From positions 1 to 15,683 of the forward strand of contig JBARKJ010000004.1 of NCBI GenBank assembly GCA_049801375.1: a stretch of 15,683 nt of DNA, written 5' to 3'. Below, in pieces: positions 4,091 to 15,683 of the stretch. The stretch is from JBARKJ01 sp049801375 (GTDB lineage: Bacteria; Nitrospirota; JACRHJ01). How positions within the stretch are numbered: the stretch's first letter is position 1; the number at the start of each line of letters is the position of its first letter. The notes beneath the pieces are model-generated. The model saw nothing but the letters and a program-made list of their open reading frames with translations, was not told the DNA's origin and ran no database searches. The translations under genes and the position numbers were made by a program.

Positions 4091-7000
4091 ATGGCCTATC
4101 CCAAGATGCGAGAAGAGAGAAGGGACTTCGCGAAAATACCCGCGATTACGGATATCCCGGACCTTATCGACATTCAGAAAAGTTCGTATCGTCGCTTCCT
4201 TCAGCAGGACACGGCTCCGGCTGAGAGGAAGAATATCGGGCTTCAGGCTGCTTTCAACTCCATATTCCCTATCGCGGACTTCAACGAGACGTTCACGATC
4301 GAGTTTGTAGAATATTCCATAGGCGAGCCCAAGTTTTCAGTCCGGGAGTGTCTCCAGAGAGGCACGACCTTTGCGGCGCCCCTTAAGATAAAGGTGCGGC
4401 TTGCCGCCTGGGAAAAAGACGAAGAGACCGGGACCAGGCGCCTGAAATACGCCAAGGAAGAGGGCGCGGATATCTACCTCGGTGAGCTCCCGCTCATGAC
4501 GGAGAATGGGACTTTCATCATAAATGGGACGGAGAGGGTCGTGGTAAGCCAGCTCCACCGCTCCCCGGGCGCGTTCTTCACCCACGACAAGGGCAAGACG
4601 CACTCCTCCGGCAAGATACTTTTCTCCGCCCGGATTATCCCTTACAGGGGTTCCTGGCTGGACTTCGAGTTCGACGTCAAGGACCTGCTCCACGTCAGGA
4701 TCGACCGCAGAAGGAAGATACCCGCGACGATCCTATTGAAGGCGCTTGGCTATTCAAACGAGGAACTCCTCCGCTACTACTACCCGGTCGAGAAGGTGCG
4801 CGCGGTCAAAAACGGTTTCATGCGCAAGATCGACGCCGAAATACTGGCAGGGTGGAAAGCGGTTAGCGATATAACCGCCGGCGACGGCAAGGAAGTCGTC
4901 ATCAAAAAAGGCAACAAGATCACCAAGGCCGCGATTAAAAGGCTCGAATCCATGAAAGTCACCGAGATACCCATTGCGCCGGAAGAGATGGTCGGCAGGG
5001 TAGCGATAAAGGACATCGTGGATTCCGAGACCGGCGAAGTTATTGTAGAGGGGAACGAGGAGCTTAAGGAAGAGACGATTCAGAAGCTCCTGAAGGCGAA
5101 GACGGGGACTGCGGCAGACCCGTATTTAGAGATACTCTTCATAGACGGCATACGGTTCATATCATCGCTTCGGGACACGCTCCTGCTGGATAAACTGGGG
5201 ACCCCCGACGAGGCGATGATAGAGATATACAGGAGGCTCCGCCCCGGCGAGCCGCCGACGCTCGACATGTCCAGGAGCCTGTTCGAGAACATGTTCTTCA
5301 ACGACAAGCGCTACGACCTCTCACCCGTAGGCCGGCTGAAGATGAACAAGAAGCTGGGCCTCGACGTAGACATCGAGAACAGGGTGCTCACGAAGGAAGA
5401 CATACTGGAAACCATCAGGTACCTGATCGACCTCAAGACCGGCAAAGGCGACGTTGACGACATCGACCACCTGGGCAACCGCCGCGTCAGAAGCGTCGGC
5501 GAGCTGCTGGAAAACCAGTTCCGCATCGGCCTTGTCCGGATGGAGCGCACAATCAAGGAACGCATGAGCCTCCAGGACCTGGAGAATATCATGCCGCACG
5601 ACCTGATAAACGCGAAGCCGGTGACGGCGGCGATAAAGGAATTCTTTGGCTCCTCGCAGCTTAGCCAGTTCATGGACCAGACGAACCCGCTGGCGGAGAT
5701 AACGCACAAGCGCAGGCTCTCCGCCCTGGGACCTGGCGGCCTAACCCGCGAGCGCGCGGGCTTCGAGGTCCGAGACGTACACCCGACCCACTACGGCAGG
5801 ATATGCCCGATCGAGACCCCTGAAGGTCCGAACATCGGCCTTATCACCTCTCTTGCGACCTATGCCCGCGTGAACGAGTTCGGGTTCATCGAGGCGCCGT
5901 ACAGGAAGGTTAATAAAACGCGCGTGACGGACGAGATAGAATTTCTCTCCGCGGTTGACGGCGAGAACTATGTCATAGCGCAGGCGAACACGCCGATGGA
6001 TGCCAAGGGTAAAATAACCGCGGACAGCGTTTCGGCGCGTGTCGGCGGGGAGTTCAAGATGGTCGAGCCGGAGGAAGTCCAGTACCTGGACGTCTCCCCG
6101 AAGCAGATCGTTTCCGTGGCGACGGCGCTCATACCGTTCCTGGAAAATGACGACGCGAACCGCGCCCTGATGGGCTCGAACATGCAGCGCCAGGCGGTGC
6201 CGCTTCTCAGGGCCGAGGCCCCGATAGTTGGCACGGGCATGGAGCAGGTCGCCGCGCGCGACTCCGGCGTCATTGTATTGGCAAGGCGCAGCGGGACCAT
6301 AGAGAGCGTGGACGCGAACAGGATTGTGGTGCGTGTAAACGAAAAAGAAGTGACTTCGGCCAACCCGTCGCCGCTCGACGTATATACGCTGATAAAGTTC
6401 TACCGCTCCAACCAGAACACCTGCATAAACCAGAAGCCAATCGTCGCCGCCGGTCAGAAGGTGAAGAAGGGGCAGGTCCTGGCGGACGGACCAGCGACGG
6501 ACGGCGGAGAACTGGCCCTGGGCCAGAACGTGATGGTTGCCTTCATGCCCTGGGGCGGCTACAACTACGAGGACGCGATACTTATCTCGGAGAAGCTGGT
6601 CCGCGAGGACAGATACACCTCGATACATATCGAAGAGTTCGAGATAGAGGCACGGGATACTAAGCTTGGGCAGGAAGAGATAACCCGGGACATCCCGAAC
6701 GTGGGCGAAGATGCTCTCAGGAACTTAGACGAGTCCGGCATAATCAGGATAGGGGCCGAAGTCAAAGCCGGAGATATCCTGGTTGGCAAGGTAACGCCGA
6801 AGGGCGAAACCCAGCTAACGCCGGAGGAGAGGCTTCTTCGGGCGATATTCGGCGAGAAGGCGGGCGATGTCCGGGACGCGTCTCTGACCGTTCCGCCCGG
6901 CGTCGAGGGCACGGTCGTGGACGTTAAGATATTCTCCCGCAAGGGAGTGGAGAAAGACGAGCGCGCCCAGAGCATCGAAGACGAGGAAGTGGAGCGCCTG

Positions 7001-8065
7001 GAGCGGGACAAGCAGGACGAGTTCCGCATCATTCAGGAAGAGAAACTGAAGAAGCTTAAGAAAACGGTGCTGGGCCAGGCCATATCCACGAAAATAGTGG
7101 ACGAGGCCGGCAAGACCATACTTGCCAAAGGCAAAGAGATAACCGAGGAGATAATCGAGAGGCTGGACGAGTCGGATTTGTCCATGCTCTCCTTTGAAAA
7201 CGAGTCGCTCGCGGACAAGCTCTCCGAAATTGAGGAATACGCCGCGGAGCAGATGAGCTACCTGGAAACCCTCTTCGACGAGAGGATTACCCGTCTGAAG
7301 AAGGGCGATGAGCTCCCGCCGGGCGTCATAAAGCTGGTGAAGACCTATATCGCGATGAAGAGGAAGCTCTCCGTCGGCGACAAGATGGCCGGACGCCACG
7401 GCAACAAGGGCGTCGTTTCCAGGATACTGCCGGAGGAAGACCTCCCGTACCTGCCGGACGGCACCCCGGTCGATATAGTCCTGAACCCCCTTGGCGTTCC
7501 CTCCCGAATGAACGTCGGACAGATACTGGAAACGCACCTGGGCTGGGCGGCGAAGACGCTGGGAATCCAGGTGTCCACGCCCGTGTTCGACGGGGCGACG
7601 GAGATACAGATAAAGGACATGCTGGACGAGGCGAAGCTCCCGAGGACGGGCCAGATAAAACTGTCCGACGGAAGGACGGGAGAGCCGTTCGACAGGAAGG
7701 TCACCGTGGGGAACATGTACATGCTTAAGCTCCACCACCTGGTTGACGACAAGCTCCACGCACGCTCGATAGGGCCGTACTCGCTCGTCACCCAGCAGCC
7801 GCTGGGAGGCAAGGCGCAGTTCGGCGGTCAGAGGCTGGGCGAGATGGAGGTCTGGGCGCTCCAGGCATACGGCGCGGCATACACGCTGCAGGAGTTCCTG
7901 ACGGTGAAGTCGGACGACGTCTCCGGGCGCGCGAAGATCTACGAGGCTATCGTCAAGGGCGAGAGTACCCTTGAGCCGGGGCTTCCTGAGTCTTTCAACG
8001 TCCTCATAAAAGAGCTCCAGAGCCTTTGCCTGGACGTGGAGCTCTTAGAGGAAGTGAAGGGATAA
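4091..8065 (+). CDS. rpoB: DNA-directed RNA polymerase subunit beta
   Basis: This is the 1324-residue beta subunit of RNA polymerase. The rifampicin-binding segment GSSQLSQFMDQTNPL through RRLSALGPGG spans ~520-549. It keeps D529, H539 and S544 (E. coli D516, H526, S531), so no common resistance change is seen; T531 replaces the E. coli N518. Active-site lysines lie in GDKMAGRHGNKG (K1098 and K1106, equivalent to E. coli K1065/K1073). It has the lobe insertion (~255-340) and a long charged flap-region insertion (~970-1060), typical of Gram-negative-type enzymes. A beta-strand/helix motif recurs at ~260, ~308 and ~1001. ATG 4091 has SD AAGGAG five nt upstream. rpoC follows after 37 nt. Confidence 0.98.
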   Translation: MAYPKMREERRDFAKIPAITDIPDLIDIQKSSYRRFLQQDTAPAERKNIGLQAAFNSIFPIADFNETFTIEFVEYSIGEPKFSVRECLQRGTTFAAPLKIKVRLAAWEKDEETGTRRLKYAKEEGADIYLGELPLMTENGTFIINGTERVVVSQLHRSPGAFFTHDKGKTHSSGKILFSARIIPYRGSWLDFEFDVKDLLHVRIDRRRKIPATILLKALGYSNEELLRYYYPVEKVRAVKNGFMRKIDAEILAGWKAVSDITAGDGKEVVIKKGNKITKAAIKRLESMKVTEIPIAPEEMVGRVAIKDIVDSETGEVIVEGNEELKEETIQKLLKAKTGTAADPYLEILFIDGIRFISSLRDTLLLDKLGTPDEAMIEIYRRLRPGEPPTLDMSRSLFENMFFNDKRYDLSPVGRLKMNKKLGLDVDIENRVLTKEDILETIRYLIDLKTGKGDVDDIDHLGNRRVRSVGELLENQFRIGLVRMERTIKERMSLQDLENIMPHDLINAKPVTAAIKEFFGSSQLSQFMDQTNPLAEITHKRRLSALGPGGLTRERAGFEVRDVHPTHYGRICPIETPEGPNIGLITSLATYARVNEFGFIEAPYRKVNKTRVTDEIEFLSAVDGENYVIAQANTPMDAKGKITADSVSARVGGEFKMVEPEEVQYLDVSPKQIVSVATALIPFLENDDANRALMGSNMQRQAVPLLRAEAPIVGTGMEQVAARDSGVIVLARRSGTIESVDANRIVVRVNEKEVTSANPSPLDVYTLIKFYRSNQNTCINQKPIVAAGQKVKKGQVLADGPATDGGELALGQNVMVAFMPWGGYNYEDAILISEKLVREDRYTSIHIEEFEIEARDTKLGQEEITRDIPNVGEDALRNLDESGIIRIGAEVKAGDILVGKVTPKGETQLTPEERLLRAIFGEKAGDVRDASLTVPPGVEGTVVDVKIFSRKGVEKDERAQSIEDEEVERLERDKQDEFRIIQEEKLKKLKKTVLGQAISTKIVDEAGKTILAKGKEITEEIIERLDESDLSMLSFENESLADKLSEIEEYAAEQMSYLETLFDERITRLKKGDELPPGVIKLVKTYIAMKRKLSVGDKMAGRHGNKGVVSRILPEEDLPYLPDGTPVDIVLNPLGVPSRMNVGQILETHLGWAAKTLGIQVSTPVFDGATEIQIKDMLDEAKLPRTGQIKLSDGRTGEPFDRKVTVGNMYMLKLHHLVDDKLHARSIGPYSLVTQQPLGGKAQFGGQRLGEMEVWALQAYGAAYTLQEFLTVKSDDVSGRAKIYEAIVKGESTLEPGLPESFNVLIKELQSLCLDVELLEEVKG

Positions 8066-8069
8066 AGAA

Positions 8070-8086
8070 GGATGGGATCATCCATC
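8070..8086 (+). other. Small hairpin in the rpoB-rpoC spacer
   Basis: GGATG (8070-8074) can pair with CATCC (8079-8083), or alternatively GATGG (8071-8075) with CCATC (8082-8086). It sits four nt before the rpoC SD (GGAGG, 8091-8095). There is no T-tract. It could tune rpoC translation, but five base pairs may be chance. Confidence 0.3.
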
Positions 8087-8102
8087 TATCGGAGGTAATG
8101 AA

Positions 8103-12323
<4,221 letters not shown>

Positions 12324-12348
12324 CTAAAACAAAAGAGATATTTAAAAA

Positions 12349-12401
12349 GGCGGGCGTCCTCCGGGACCGGGGGATGCCCTCCTTTATTTTTTATTTCTTT
12401 T
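12349..12401 (+). terminator. Strong intrinsic terminator after rpoC
   Basis: GGGCGTCCTCC (12352-12362) pairs with GGGGGATGCCC (12369-12379), 11 bp with two G-U pairs and a GGGACC loop. GG 12349-12350 and CC 12381-12382 add two pairs across a C-T mismatch. A T-rich tract runs 12383-12401. It lies 25 nt after the rpoC stop and ends the secE-to-rpoC transcription region. A new promoter follows. Confidence 0.9.
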
Positions 12402-12416
12402 GTGTATAATTAAAGC

Positions 12417-12446
12417 TTGACATGACGCTTGAGATTGGGCTATAAT
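12417..12446 (+). promoter_or_regulatory. Sigma70-type promoter of the str operon (rpsL)
   Basis: A consensus -35 box TTGACA (12417-12422) and a consensus -10 box TATAAT (12441-12446) are separated by 18 nt, one more than optimal. Transcription would start near 12453, giving a leader of ~80 nt before rpsL. A second TATAAT at 12405-12410 has no recognisable -35. The location directly after the rpoC terminator makes this the likely str-operon promoter. In the leader, TTTT 12454-12457 and CCGA 12460-12463 can pair with TCGG 12486-12489 and AAAA 12490-12493; its role is unknown. Confidence 0.85.
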
Positions 12447-12534
12447 CCGCGAGTTTTGGCCGACAAATAGGTTTTTTGCTAAGCATCGGAAAAAACAAGG
12501 GTATTTTCAAAAGAATGTTTCCTGGAGGTTGGGC

Positions 12535-12909
12535 GTGCCGACTATTAACCAGTTAGTGAGGAGCAGCAGGGAGAAAATCTCCATAAAGAGCAAAAGCCCT
12601 GCTCTTAAGAGTTGCCCGCAGAAAAGAGGCGTCTGTGTAAGGGTTTACACCACTACGCCCAAAAAGCCGAACTCGGCGCTTCGGAAGGTGGCCAGGGTCC
12701 GTCTGACGAACCAGATGGAAGTCACCACCTATATCCCGGGCGTGGGGCATAACCTGCAGGAGCACTCCATAGTCCTCATCAGGGGCGGCAGGGTAAAGGA
12801 CCTTCCAGGCGTGAGATACCATATAATCCGCGGGACCTTGGATACTACAGGCGTGGCGAACCGCAAGCAGGGCCGTTCAAAATACGGCGCCAAGCGGCCC
12901 AAGGCCTAA
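12535..12909 (+). CDS. rpsL: 30S ribosomal protein S12 (GTG start)
   Basis: This is a 124-residue S12, the decoding-centre protein that governs accuracy and streptomycin response. Conserved stretches are MPTINQLVR at the start, TTTPKKPNSALRKVARVRL (39-57) and RGGRVKDLPGVRYH (83-96). K43, K88 and P91 are unmutated, consistent with streptomycin sensitivity. D89 is the residue methylthiolated by RimO in many bacteria. I choose GTG 12535 over TTG 12529, because SD GGAGG (12524-12528) is six nt before the GTG and would abut the TTG. It is the first gene of the str operon, with its own promoter ~90 nt upstream, and rpsG follows after 11 nt. Confidence 0.97.
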   Translation: MPTINQLVRSSREKISIKSKSPALKSCPQKRGVCVRVYTTTPKKPNSALRKVARVRLTNQMEVTTYIPGVGHNLQEHSIVLIRGGRVKDLPGVRYHIIRGTLDTTGVANRKQGRSKYGAKRPKA

Positions 12910-12920
12910 GGAGGAGAGAG

Positions 12921-13391
12921 ATGCCGAGAAGAAGAGAAGTACCCAAAAGGGAAACCCTCCCGGACCCGAAGTTCAATAACAAACTGGTCGGCAAGTTTAT
13001 GAGCTGCCTAATGATAGAGGGCAAGAAGAGCGTCGCCGAGCACATAACCTACGGCGCCTTCGACATTATAAAGGACAAGACCAACGGCGACCCGCTGAAG
13101 ACTTTCAAGACCGCGCTCGATAACATAAAGCCGGCTGTCGAAGTCAAATCCCGCAGGGTCGGCGGCGCGTCGTACCAGGTGCCGGTGGATATCCGCCCGA
13201 ACAGGAGAATGGCGCTTGGTATCAGGTGGCTCATCATATTCGCCCGCAAGAGGGGCGAAAAGACAATGAGGGAGCGTCTTGCGGCCGAGCTTATGGACGC
13301 GGCGAACAACACCGGGGCGGCAGTAAGGAAGAAGGAGGATACCCACAAGATGGCGGAGGCGAACAAAGCCTTTGCGCATTACAGGTGGTAA
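12921..13391 (+). CDS. rpsG: 30S ribosomal protein S7
   Basis: This is a 156-residue S7, the primary 16S rRNA-binding protein that nucleates the 30S head and contacts the E-site tRNA. The start MPRRREVPKRE, then DPKFNNKLVGKFMSCLM, the NIKPAVEVKSRRVGGASYQVP beta-hairpin region (~67-89) and the C-terminal EANKAFAHYRW are family-typical, and the length matches. The SD AAGGAGG overlaps the rpsL stop codon, so the two genes are tightly coupled. In E. coli S7 represses str-operon translation; no equivalent site can be identified in the 11-nt spacer here. Codon use is notable: 12 of 16 Arg codons are AGA/AGG and 5 of 9 Ile codons are ATA. Confidence 0.98.
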   Translation: MPRRREVPKRETLPDPKFNNKLVGKFMSCLMIEGKKSVAEHITYGAFDIIKDKTNGDPLKTFKTALDNIKPAVEVKSRRVGGASYQVPVDIRPNRRMALGIRWLIIFARKRGEKTMRERLAAELMDAANNTGAAVRKKEDTHKMAEANKAFAHYRW

Positions 13392-13399
13392 AAATATAG

Positions 13400-15520
13400 A
13401 TGGCACAAGCAGTCGAAAAGACAACAGGGTCGGGTAAAGTGAAGAGGCAGTACCCTCTCGAAGACACCCGTAATATAGGGATAATGGCGCACATCGACGC
13501 GGGCAAGACCACGACGACCGAGCGCATCCTGTACTACACCGGCGTATCCTATAAAATAGGCGAAGTACACGAAGGCACTGCCGTAATGGACTGGATGGTT
13601 CAGGAGCAGGAGAGAGGCATCACCATAACCTCCGCCGCCACTACGTGTGCCTGGAAGGGAAAGCGCATCAATATCATAGATACGCCGGGCCACGTGGATT
13701 TCACCATCGAGGTCGAGCGTTCTCTTCGCGTGCTGGACGGCGCGGTTGCGGTATTCGATTCCGTGGCAGGCGTCGAGCCCCAGTCGGAGACGGTATGGCG
13801 CCAGGCAGATAAGTACGAGGTCCCCAGGATAGCCTTCATGAATAAAATGGACAGGACGGGCGCGGACTTCTACCGTTCAGTCCAGACCATGATAGACCGC
13901 CTGGGAGCAAGGCCTGTTCCAATCCAGCTGCCCATCGGCAGGGAAGAGAACTTCAAAGGGATAATAGACCTGGTCCGGATGAAGGCCGTTCTTTTCCTGG
14001 ACGAAACACTCGGCGCCAAGTTCGAGGAGACTGAAATCCCCGAGGACATGACAGCCAAGGCCCAGGAGTACCGCGAGAAGATGATCGAGGCGCTGTCCGA
14101 TGTGAACGACGCCCTCATGGAGAAGTATCTCGGCGGGGAAGCCATATCCGAGGAAGAGATAAAGAATGCCCTGCGCGAAGGCACGATTAAATTAAAAATA
14201 ACCCCGTGCACCTGCGGCACCGCGTTCAAGAACAAAGGCGTACAGCCCCTGCTGGATGCGGTCGTGGACTACCTCCCTTCGCCGCTTGACGTCCCGCCGG
14301 TAGTTGGGAAGCACCCGAGCAGCGGTGATGATGTTATTCGTAAGGCGGACGATAGCGAGCCGTTCTCGGCTTTGGCCTTTAAAATAATGACTGACCCATT
14401 CGTCGGCCAGCTCACCTTCTTCAGGGTGTACTCCGGCACGATGAACGCGGGCTCCTACATATACAATGCGACTAAAGACAACAAGGAGCGCGTCGGCCGC
14501 ATCCTGAAGATGCATGCCAACAAGCGCGAGGATATTGACGTAGTCTATGCGGGCGATATCGCCGCCGCGGTCGGACTTAAGAGTACCACCACCGGCGACA
14601 CTCTTTGCGACTTGAGCCATCCGGTAATCCTGGAGAGGATGGAGTTCCCGGACCCGGTTATATCCGTCGCCATCGAGCCCAAGACCAAGATCGACCAGGA
14701 GAGGCTCGGGACTTCGCTCTCGAAGCTGGCCCAGGAAGATCCTTCATTCAGGGTAAAGACTGACGAGGAAACCGGACAGACGATAATCTCCGGCATGGGC
14801 GAGCTCCACCTGGAGATCATCGTTGACAGGCTCCTGCGCGAGTTCAAGGTGGACGCGAACGTGGGCAAGCCCCAGGTCGCCTACCGCGAGACGATCCGCA
14901 AGAAGGTCGAGTCCCAGGGCAAGTTCGTGCGTCAGAGCGGCGGCCGCGGCCAGTACGGCGACGTATGGCTGACCCTTGAGCCGAACGAGCAGGGCGCAGG
15001 TTTCGAGTTCGTCAATAAGATAGTAGGCGGCGTGGTTCCCAGGGAATATATACCGGCTGTCGAGAAGGGCGTCAAGGAGGCAATGGACGGCGGCGTGCTG
15101 GCCGGCTATCCGATGGTGGACATAAAGGTCACCATAATCGACGGCTCCTATCACGAAGTGGATTCCTCTGAAATGGCGTTCAAGATTGCAGGATCAATGG
15201 GCTTCAAGGCGGGCGTGGCGAAGGCTGGAGCCGTACTGCTCGAGCCGGTGATGTCCGTGGAAGTCGTCGTGGCTGAAGAATATATGGGCGACGTCATAGG
15301 GGACTTGAACTCGAGGCGCGGAAAGATACAGGGCATGGAGCCCAGGGGCACCGCGCAGGTTATACAGGCGGCAGTGCCGCTATCACAGATGTTCGGCTAC
15401 TCGACCGACCTTCGCTCCGCGACCCAGGGCAGGGCTACCTACACCATGCAGTTTGCGCATTACGAAGAGGTCCCCAAGGGGCTTGCGGACGAGATAATCG
15501 CCAAGGTAAAGGGCGAATAA
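13400..15520 (+). CDS. fusA: Elongation factor G
   Basis: This is a 706-residue EF-G, the GTPase that drives ribosomal translocation and, with RRF, recycling. G-domain motifs are AHIDAGKTTTTE (31-42), DTPGHVDF (94-101, with the catalytic His 98) and NKMD (148-151). The later domains include FRVYSGTMNAGSY (domain II), GMGELHLEIIVDRL (domain III), SGGRGQYGDVWL (domain IV) and SQMFGYSTDLRSATQGRATY (domain V). The N-terminus is ~12 residues longer than E. coli EF-G (extra MAQAVEKTTGSGK region). SD support is weak (GGTGG, 13384-13388, inside the rpsG end), which suggests coupling to rpsG, whose stop is 8 nt before. An in-frame GTG at 13439 is an alternative start but has no better SD. Confidence 0.97.
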   Translation: MAQAVEKTTGSGKVKRQYPLEDTRNIGIMAHIDAGKTTTTERILYYTGVSYKIGEVHEGTAVMDWMVQEQERGITITSAATTCAWKGKRINIIDTPGHVDFTIEVERSLRVLDGAVAVFDSVAGVEPQSETVWRQADKYEVPRIAFMNKMDRTGADFYRSVQTMIDRLGARPVPIQLPIGREENFKGIIDLVRMKAVLFLDETLGAKFEETEIPEDMTAKAQEYREKMIEALSDVNDALMEKYLGGEAISEEEIKNALREGTIKLKITPCTCGTAFKNKGVQPLLDAVVDYLPSPLDVPPVVGKHPSSGDDVIRKADDSEPFSALAFKIMTDPFVGQLTFFRVYSGTMNAGSYIYNATKDNKERVGRILKMHANKREDIDVVYAGDIAAAVGLKSTTTGDTLCDLSHPVILERMEFPDPVISVAIEPKTKIDQERLGTSLSKLAQEDPSFRVKTDEETGQTIISGMGELHLEIIVDRLLREFKVDANVGKPQVAYRETIRKKVESQGKFVRQSGGRGQYGDVWLTLEPNEQGAGFEFVNKIVGGVVPREYIPAVEKGVKEAMDGGVLAGYPMVDIKVTIIDGSYHEVDSSEMAFKIAGSMGFKAGVAKAGAVLLEPVMSVEVVVAEEYMGDVIGDLNSRRGKIQGMEPRGTAQVIQAAVPLSQMFGYSTDLRSATQGRATYTMQFAHYEEVPKGLADEIIAKVKGE

Positions 15521-15556
15521 AAGGCGAAATTATCCCGTTCAACAGGAGGGTTTATC

Positions 15557-15683
15557 ATGGCTAAAGAGAAATTTGAGAGGAAGAAGCCGCATGTTAACGT
15601 CGGCACGATAGGCCACGTTGACCACGGTAAGACGACCTTGACGGCTGCGATAACGAAGGTATTGGCGACGAAGGGTCAGGCGA
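15557..15683 (+). CDS. tuf: Elongation factor Tu, 5' end (partial; second tuf copy)
   Basis: The first 42 codons of EF-Tu are visible, beginning MAKEKFERKKPHVNVGTIGH. The P-loop GHVDHGKT (19-26) binds GTP. The ATG has a strong SD (AGGAGG, 15544-15549) seven nt upstream. It lies 36 nt after fusA, the standard rpsL-rpsG-fusA-tuf order, and the gene continues beyond the window. It does not overlap in sequence content with the tuf fragment at 1-248, so the two copies cannot be compared here. Confidence 0.98.
   Translation, partial: MAKEKFERKKPHVNVGTIGHVDHGKTTLTAAITKVLATKGQA

Noticed and set aside
5741..6628. Long minus-strand open frame (295 codons) opposite rpoB, and a similar one at 6815-7759
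   Set aside because: The translations look unlike proteins (Arg/His/Val-rich) and mirror the codon bias of rpoB, with no RBS. They are shadows of the sense gene.
12405..12410. Upstream TATAAT as a second rpsL promoter
   Set aside because: No -35 box at suitable distance, only the T-rich tail of the rpoC terminator. The downstream TTGACA/TATAAT pair is far better.
12529..12534. TTG 12529 as the rpsL start
   Set aside because: It directly abuts the GGAGG SD. GTG 12535 has proper spacing and gives the conserved MPTINQLVR start.

Overview
The window is a core translation and transcription gene cluster from a bacterium. In order it carries: the 3' end of a tuf gene, rpmG, tRNA-Trp(CCA), secE, nusG, rplK, rplA, rplJ, rplL, rpoB, rpoC, rpsL, rpsG, fusA, and the 5' end of a second tuf gene. 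Everything lies on the + strand. I see no mobile element, CRISPR array, phage gene or unfamiliar protein gene. The many long minus-strand ORFs are shadows of real genes.

Organism: the DNA is moderately GC-rich. The polymerase is of the large Gram-negative type: RpoB has both lobe and flap-region insertions, and RpoC has a long insertion after the trigger-loop motif. Ile AUA and Arg AGG/AGA codons are unusually common for such highly expressed genes. The order tuf-rpmG-trnW-secE-nusG-rplKAJL-rpoBC-rpsLG-fusA-tuf is widespread. Together these fit an uncultured Gram-negative-type lineage (deltaproteobacterial, Nitrospira-like, or an FCB/PVC-like candidate phylum). I cannot place it more precisely without a tree.

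Layout. Positions 1-1304 are EF-Tu (end), L33, tRNA-Trp, SecE and NusG, closely packed. Positions 1305-4022 are the L11-L1 and L10-L12 genes, with unusually long spacers that carry most of the regulatory signals. These are a hairpin plus a 14-nt direct repeat before rplK, a 207-nt structured spacer with a possible 21-codon upstream ORF before rplA, and a terminator followed by an L10-type leader RNA before rplJ. A strong terminator/attenuator stands between rplL and rpoB. Positions 4091-12323 are rpoB and rpoC, ending in a strong terminator. A near-consensus sigma70-type promoter at 12417-12446 then starts the str operon (rpsL, rpsG, fusA, tuf), which runs off the window.

How they work together: ribosomal proteins, RNA polymerase, elongation factors and the secretion/elongation factors SecE and NusG share one growth-rate-controlled region. 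The attenuator after rplL would make less polymerase than L7/L12, and the leaders upstream of rplK, rplA and rplJ are candidate sites for ribosomal-protein feedback. The most distinctive protein feature is a 32-residue tandem duplication near the RpoC C-terminus. All folding and counting was done by eye, and no database comparison was possible.
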